DNA of 44,639 nt. It comes from Caldilineaceae bacterium (lineage in GTDB: Bacteria; Chloroflexota; Anaerolineae; Caldilineales; Caldilineaceae). Of this stretch, positions 41,823-44,639 are shown in pieces. Position 1 is the first letter of the stretch. Each line of letters begins with the position of its first letter. Location: positions 1-44,639 of the forward strand of contig JAHBVF010000045.1 of NCBI GenBank assembly GCA_019637685.1. The letters run 5' to 3'. The notes beneath the pieces are model-generated. The model ran no database searches. It was not told where the DNA came from and was given only the letters and a program-made list of their open reading frames with translations. Both the position numbers and the translations under genes were made by a program.

Positions 41823-41928
41823 AAATGTAAGTGCTTGTGCATTGCATATTGTGTTCTGCTCTGGTAGGATTTTCTTAACCACACATACGGCCCCCATCCC
41901 CAGACACCCTCTCCTGGGAGGCGCATGA

Positions 41929-42549
41929 ATGGAAACGCACACACTTACCGGCGCAGGTTGCTATCTTCCGGCAGTAGACCCGATGGAGATGCGCATTCTG
42001 GCCGCCAAGTACGGTGAACCGGTTCACCGTAGAATGACTATAGAGACTGACGACTATCTGGCCGCGCACCGGTGGCGAGCCGTGCCCGATAGGCGCGGCG
42101 AAGTCATATTTATCATCCGCCAACCCAATGGCGAGATTCTTCTCCACAGCAAACATCGATACGAAGAGCCTATCTACCGCTTGCCCACGGGCGGCATCGA
42201 GCCAAGCGAAGCGGTGGAAGACGCGCTCCTGCGCGAAGTGGAGGAGGAGACCGGCCAGTCGGTAATCGTGCGCCGCTTTCTTGCCATTCTGAACTGCCAT
42301 TTCCACCGCAACGGTTCCAGCGTCCCTTTCACCAGCTACCTCTTCTATCTGGAAAGCCGCACCCAATTGTTGGACCCTGACGATAACGACGAAGTGGCCG
42401 AGTTTTGCACAGTGCCTGTGCAGCGAATTGGCCAGGTGGCGGCTAAGCTGCGCTCACTCAATGGCAAACGCCAGGGCTGGGGCTACTGGCGCTCCCTGGC
42501 CCACGATCTGGTCCACGACCTGCTCGGACAGAATTCCCAATTCAACTGA
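41929..42549 (+). CDS. NUDIX hydrolase
   Basis: A 206-residue cytosolic hydrolase of nucleoside-diphosphate-linked compounds. The NUDIX box is complete, from GGIEPSEAVEDALLREVEEE to TGQ (GX5EX7REUXEEXGU). An extra N-terminal region of about 55 residues precedes the fold, and the C-terminal part (VAEFCTVPVQRIGQVAAKL) closes it. The substrate is unknown; the frame matches no specific subfamily I can name. A strong GGGAGGCG ribosome site lies about 6 nt before the ATG. It is convergent with the M81 gene, with only 38 bp between stops. Confidence 0.88.
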   Translation: METHTLTGAGCYLPAVDPMEMRILAAKYGEPVHRRMTIETDDYLAAHRWRAVPDRRGEVIFIIRQPNGEILLHSKHRYEEPIYRLPTGGIEPSEAVEDALLREVEEETGQSVIVRRFLAILNCHFHRNGSSVPFTSYLFYLESRTQLLDPDDNDEVAEFCTVPVQRIGQVAAKLRSLNGKRQGWGYWRSLAHDLVHDLLGQNSQFN

Positions 42550-42587
42550 GAATCCACAATTCTGTGGGGCTTACACTCCCGCGGAGT

Positions 42588-44099
42588 TTACGCGCCGTCG
42601 ATTCCCCAAAGGGAGCGATCGGCGAAGCGGTAGGGCAGCTGATCGAAATGGGGCACCAGCGCGCCGGGCGCGGCGATGTAAAGAACGGCCTTGGCGATGG
42701 GTCCGTAGCCGGCGTGGAAGTGCTGCATGGACTTGACGACAATCAGCCGCTTGTTCAGCGCGTCGATGCCTACCTGTGTCAGGGCGTCCGGGTTGAAGGA
42801 TTGGGTGCGCTGGCTGTTGACCTGCACCTCCACGCCGTTGCCCAAATCCAGAGCCACCGCGTCGCCCAAACGGGATTTAGCCGTCTTGGGCGGTTTGCCC
42901 ACTGTCTGTACCGCGTCAACAGCGACGCCGCCGACAGTAGCGGTCACGTCCAGCGGGTCGCCGGACTGAGGCCCCATTTTTCCGCCCAGCCGCAGGGCGA
43001 TGCGTGCGCCCGTCCCCGCGTTGATGGCCAGTTGGGTGACAATCGGGTCCCAGAAGTTGGCAAAGGCGATGTCGCCGATGCCCCGTTCCAGCACCCGGCG
43101 CAGGACAAATGTGGAATCGTTGGGCGCGCCGCCGCCCGCGTTGTCCGACACATCGGCCAGGACAACCGGCCCGCTGCCCGGCCCGTCCGCCAGCTCCAGC
43201 GCCCTGTCCAGGGCTTCGTCGATGGTGAGATAGGGCGGCTGGGCTTCGGCTGCGATGGCTTCCAGCCGGTGGTGGAGTTCCGCGGCCAGGCGCGCGCCTT
43301 CGTGGGCGCGGTCATCGGTGACAATCAGAATCCGCGCGCCCATATCCGCCACATCACCCCAGGGAAAGCCGTGGCCCAGAGAGACGGAAAGAATGCCGTG
43401 GCTGCCCTCTAACTCCTGCATATCGTCCACAAAGGAGCGCATAGGCTCGCGGGTGGTGTGAAAGACACCGATCATTCCGCAGTCGTGCAGAGTCATCAGC
43501 GGCTTGACTTTGCCCGCCAACTGATCGGCGATGATTGTGAAGACCTCCTCGGCCCGCTCGGCAAAGTCTGTGTGGGGGTATTCTTTGAATGTGATCAGCA
43601 CATCCGCATGGGTCAGCATCCGCTGGGTGATGTGGCAGTGCAGGTCCAGTTCCACGCCGATGGGCACATCCGGCCCGACCACGGCGCGGATGGCGCTGAT
43701 GAGATCGCCCTCGCCGTCGGCGCAGTCCACCCCCTCCTGCTCCTCCGCGGGCAGGTCCCAGCCCTCGATGACCATCGCGCCGTGCAGGCTGAGCAGCACC
43801 GCGTCCACCGGCATGGCTGCCTGCAAATCTTCCAGAATTTCGCCGCGCAGGCGCAGGTAGTCCTTGCGCAGGGTGACGCCGCTGGGCATGGCAAAGGCGC
43901 AGACGCTCTCGGCCACCTCCCAGCCTTTGGCTTCGGCCATGCGCCGCCAGGTGATCAGTGGCACAGCGAAGATAAATGGGTCATCGCCGTGCTGGCCGTG
44001 ACGGGTGTAGTAGGTCTCCTCAAAGTCCCGGTAGCTGGTGACAAAGGGGGAGAATGTATTGGTCTCTGTGCCCAGACAGGCGGTGAAAATTTTGGTCAT
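42588..44099 (-). CDS. M81 family metallopeptidase (MlrC/microcystinase C-like)
   Basis: A 503-residue protein of the M81/MlrC family, named after a linearised-microcystin peptidase. It starts KIFTACLGTETNTFSP. The metal-site region GVELDLHCHITQRMLTHADV and TFKEYPHTDFAERAEE carry the conserved Asp, His and YPHxD pattern. ADVSDNAGGGAPNDSTFVLR and GHGFPWGDVADMGARILIVT are further family blocks. The natural substrate here is unknown; the family is widespread and most members are not linked to microcystin. I chose the ATG at 44099; a TTG at 44111 is possible. The promoter region holds palindromic element 2. Confidence 0.88.
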   Translation of the reverse strand: MTKIFTACLGTETNTFSPFVTSYRDFEETYYTRHGQHGDDPFIFAVPLITWRRMAEAKGWEVAESVCAFAMPSGVTLRKDYLRLRGEILEDLQAAMPVDAVLLSLHGAMVIEGWDLPAEEQEGVDCADGEGDLISAIRAVVGPDVPIGVELDLHCHITQRMLTHADVLITFKEYPHTDFAERAEEVFTIIADQLAGKVKPLMTLHDCGMIGVFHTTREPMRSFVDDMQELEGSHGILSVSLGHGFPWGDVADMGARILIVTDDRAHEGARLAAELHHRLEAIAAEAQPPYLTIDEALDRALELADGPGSGPVVLADVSDNAGGGAPNDSTFVLRRVLERGIGDIAFANFWDPIVTQLAINAGTGARIALRLGGKMGPQSGDPLDVTATVGGVAVDAVQTVGKPPKTAKSRLGDAVALDLGNGVEVQVNSQRTQSFNPDALTQVGIDALNKRLIVVKSMQHFHAGYGPIAKAVLYIAAPGALVPHFDQLPYRFADRSLWGIDGA

Positions 44100-44147
44100 T
44101 GGGGGTTCCAATTGTGATGGCTGGGGGATGGATTGGTACGGGCGAAC

Positions 44148-44246
44148 TTAATGCAGCGTCAACAAAGTTTTTTTTGGCGTAGAAGTTCGACTTTTCAAAA
44201 AAGTCGAACTTCTGTAGTCGAATAACTTTGTTTACAGTGTACTTAA
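44148..44246. repeat. MITE-like palindromic element 2
   Basis: Terminal inverted repeats at 44148-44169 and 44224-44246 match at 18 of 22 positions with one gap, with ACAAAGTT perfect. The outer sequence TAAGTACACTGTAAA is the same as at the right end of element 1. Inside is a hairpin (44181-44213) of the same family as that at 8932-8965. The TTA at 44243-44245 is the stop of the antitoxin gene. Confidence 0.65.
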
Positions 44247-44548
44247 GCTGTGGCGTATTCGACTTCAACAGCAAGACGCAGGCCAAGTGAACGCAGCAAT
44301 GTGTTCAGGCTGGACAGTTGGGGATTCCCCTGGGCAGAAAGCATTCTGTACAGGTTCTCCCGGTTCAGCGCTGATTCGCGAGCGACCTCCGACATTCCGA
44401 TTGCCTCCGTCACGTGGCGTAGCGCGAGCAGAAAGACTTCCTGGCTGCCGTCTTCAAGTGCAGTATTCAGGTAAGCCGCCGCCTCCAGAGGGTCCTTCAG
44501 ACTCTCTATTAGTCCATCCTCATAGGGCACAGATGGTGGAAAGCTCAT
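44243..44548 (-). CDS. Antitoxin, HigA-like helix-turn-helix addiction module protein
   Basis: A 101-residue DNA-binding protein. The first part LKDPLEAAAYLNTALEDGSQ is the typical start of the 'probable addiction module antidote' family. A helix-turn-helix covers VTEAIGMSEVARESALNRENLYRML, and SLNTLLRSLGLRLAVEVE closes it. It should neutralise the toxin encoded just upstream and repress the shared promoter. Its ATG overlaps the toxin stop (ATGA). GAGGAG lies about 8 nt before the start. The stop codon is part of palindromic element 2. Confidence 0.85.
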   Translation of the reverse strand: MSFPPSVPYEDGLIESLKDPLEAAAYLNTALEDGSQEVFLLALRHVTEAIGMSEVARESALNRENLYRMLSAQGNPQLSSLNTLLRSLGLRLAVEVEYATA

Positions 44549-44639
44549 TGATTTCTCCTCTTATAGTCGTCCCAAAACAGATGTGCATCTTCGATATCCC
44601 GGCGTTGAGTCCGCTTATCGCCTCCGCACAACAGAATTA
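44545..44639 (-). CDS. Toxin of the HigB/RelE-like Gp49 family, C-terminal part only
   Basis: A partial frame open to the window edge. The end reads ILLCGGDKRTQRRDIEDAHL, then FWDDYKRRNQ and stop. The LLCGGDK.TQ..DI pattern followed by DYK.R is characteristic of the C-terminus of phage Gp49-like/HigB addiction toxins, which are mRNA interferases related to RelE. The stop TGA overlaps the antitoxin ATG (ATGA), so the order is toxin first, as in higBA. The N-terminal two thirds lie outside the window. Confidence 0.8.
   Translation of the reverse strand, partial: ILLCGGDKRTQRRDIEDAHLFWDDYKRRNQ

Noticed and set aside
25..44245. A composite transposon bounded by the two TACACTGTAAA elements
   Set aside because: The elements each have their own inverted ends, no transposase lies between them, and the genes between are largely housekeeping. 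The 44-kb distance reflects the window borders.

Overview
The window looks like a high-GC chromosome segment from a Chloroflexota bacterium, most likely Anaerolineae or Caldilineae. This rests on gene content, not on a database match. The pointers are a zinc-ribbon/adenylate-cyclase/AAA/TPR signalling protein, Pro/Thr-rich linkers in a secreted protease, very large secreted peptidases, paired 6-pyruvoyl-tetrahydropterin-synthase-related membrane proteins, ATP-type PEP carboxykinase, and a short FLPxV C-terminus on two secreted proteins. I see no tRNA, rRNA, CRISPR array, intact transposase or prophage.

Layout, left to right. 1-165: a MITE-like element abutting the stop of a giant cyclase/ATPase regulator (158-3829, minus). 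4290-10183 (minus): a flippase-like membrane protein with a family 2 glycosyltransferase, then mutS2 and era. 10390-12012 (minus): pckA with a strong terminator and a promoter carrying a helically phased repeat, divergent from an MFS exporter (12361-13551). 13496-16123 (minus): a subtilisin-like secreted protease with a C12 homopolymer just after its signal peptide. 16558-17769: an EAL-HDOD protein; a decayed zinc-ribbon relic lies upstream of it. 17766-18971 (minus): a CoA-transferase. 19116-21499: a cyclophilin, a 158-bp palindromic element, and a zinc/manganese-type ABC ATPase plus permease without a binding protein. 21530-24053: a DUF2231 membrane protein and the msrP-msrQ methionine sulfoxide repair pair. 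24157-30345 (minus): a 2062-residue secreted protein with two complete gingipain-like (C25) peptidase units. 30599-32512: aldo/keto reductase, hot-dog thioesterase and peptide deformylase. 32633-34741 (minus): mltG and a sugar-nucleotide epimerase. 35178-37199: rmd-gmd, a GDP-deoxyhexose pathway. 37277-41822: a tight four-gene operon (DUF4062-like, DinB-like, two multispanning membrane proteins). 41929-44099: a NUDIX hydrolase and an M81/MlrC-type peptidase. 44243-44639 (minus): a HigBA-like toxin-antitoxin pair whose toxin runs off the window.

Two themes go beyond ordinary gene content. First, intergenic space is crowded with long, often perfect palindromes (up to a 30-bp stem). Several begin inside or directly beside a stop codon, and they fall into at least three repeated sequence families. 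Second, the window encodes two very different secreted proteases, a subtilisin and a double gingipain, that end in nearly the same short C-terminal motif. This may be a sorting tag of this lineage. A recurring extended -10 box (TGTGCTATAAT-like) marks several promoters.

Start codons were moved inward from the longest reading frame where a ribosome-binding site and family length supported it. Functions come from motifs read by eye, without any search.
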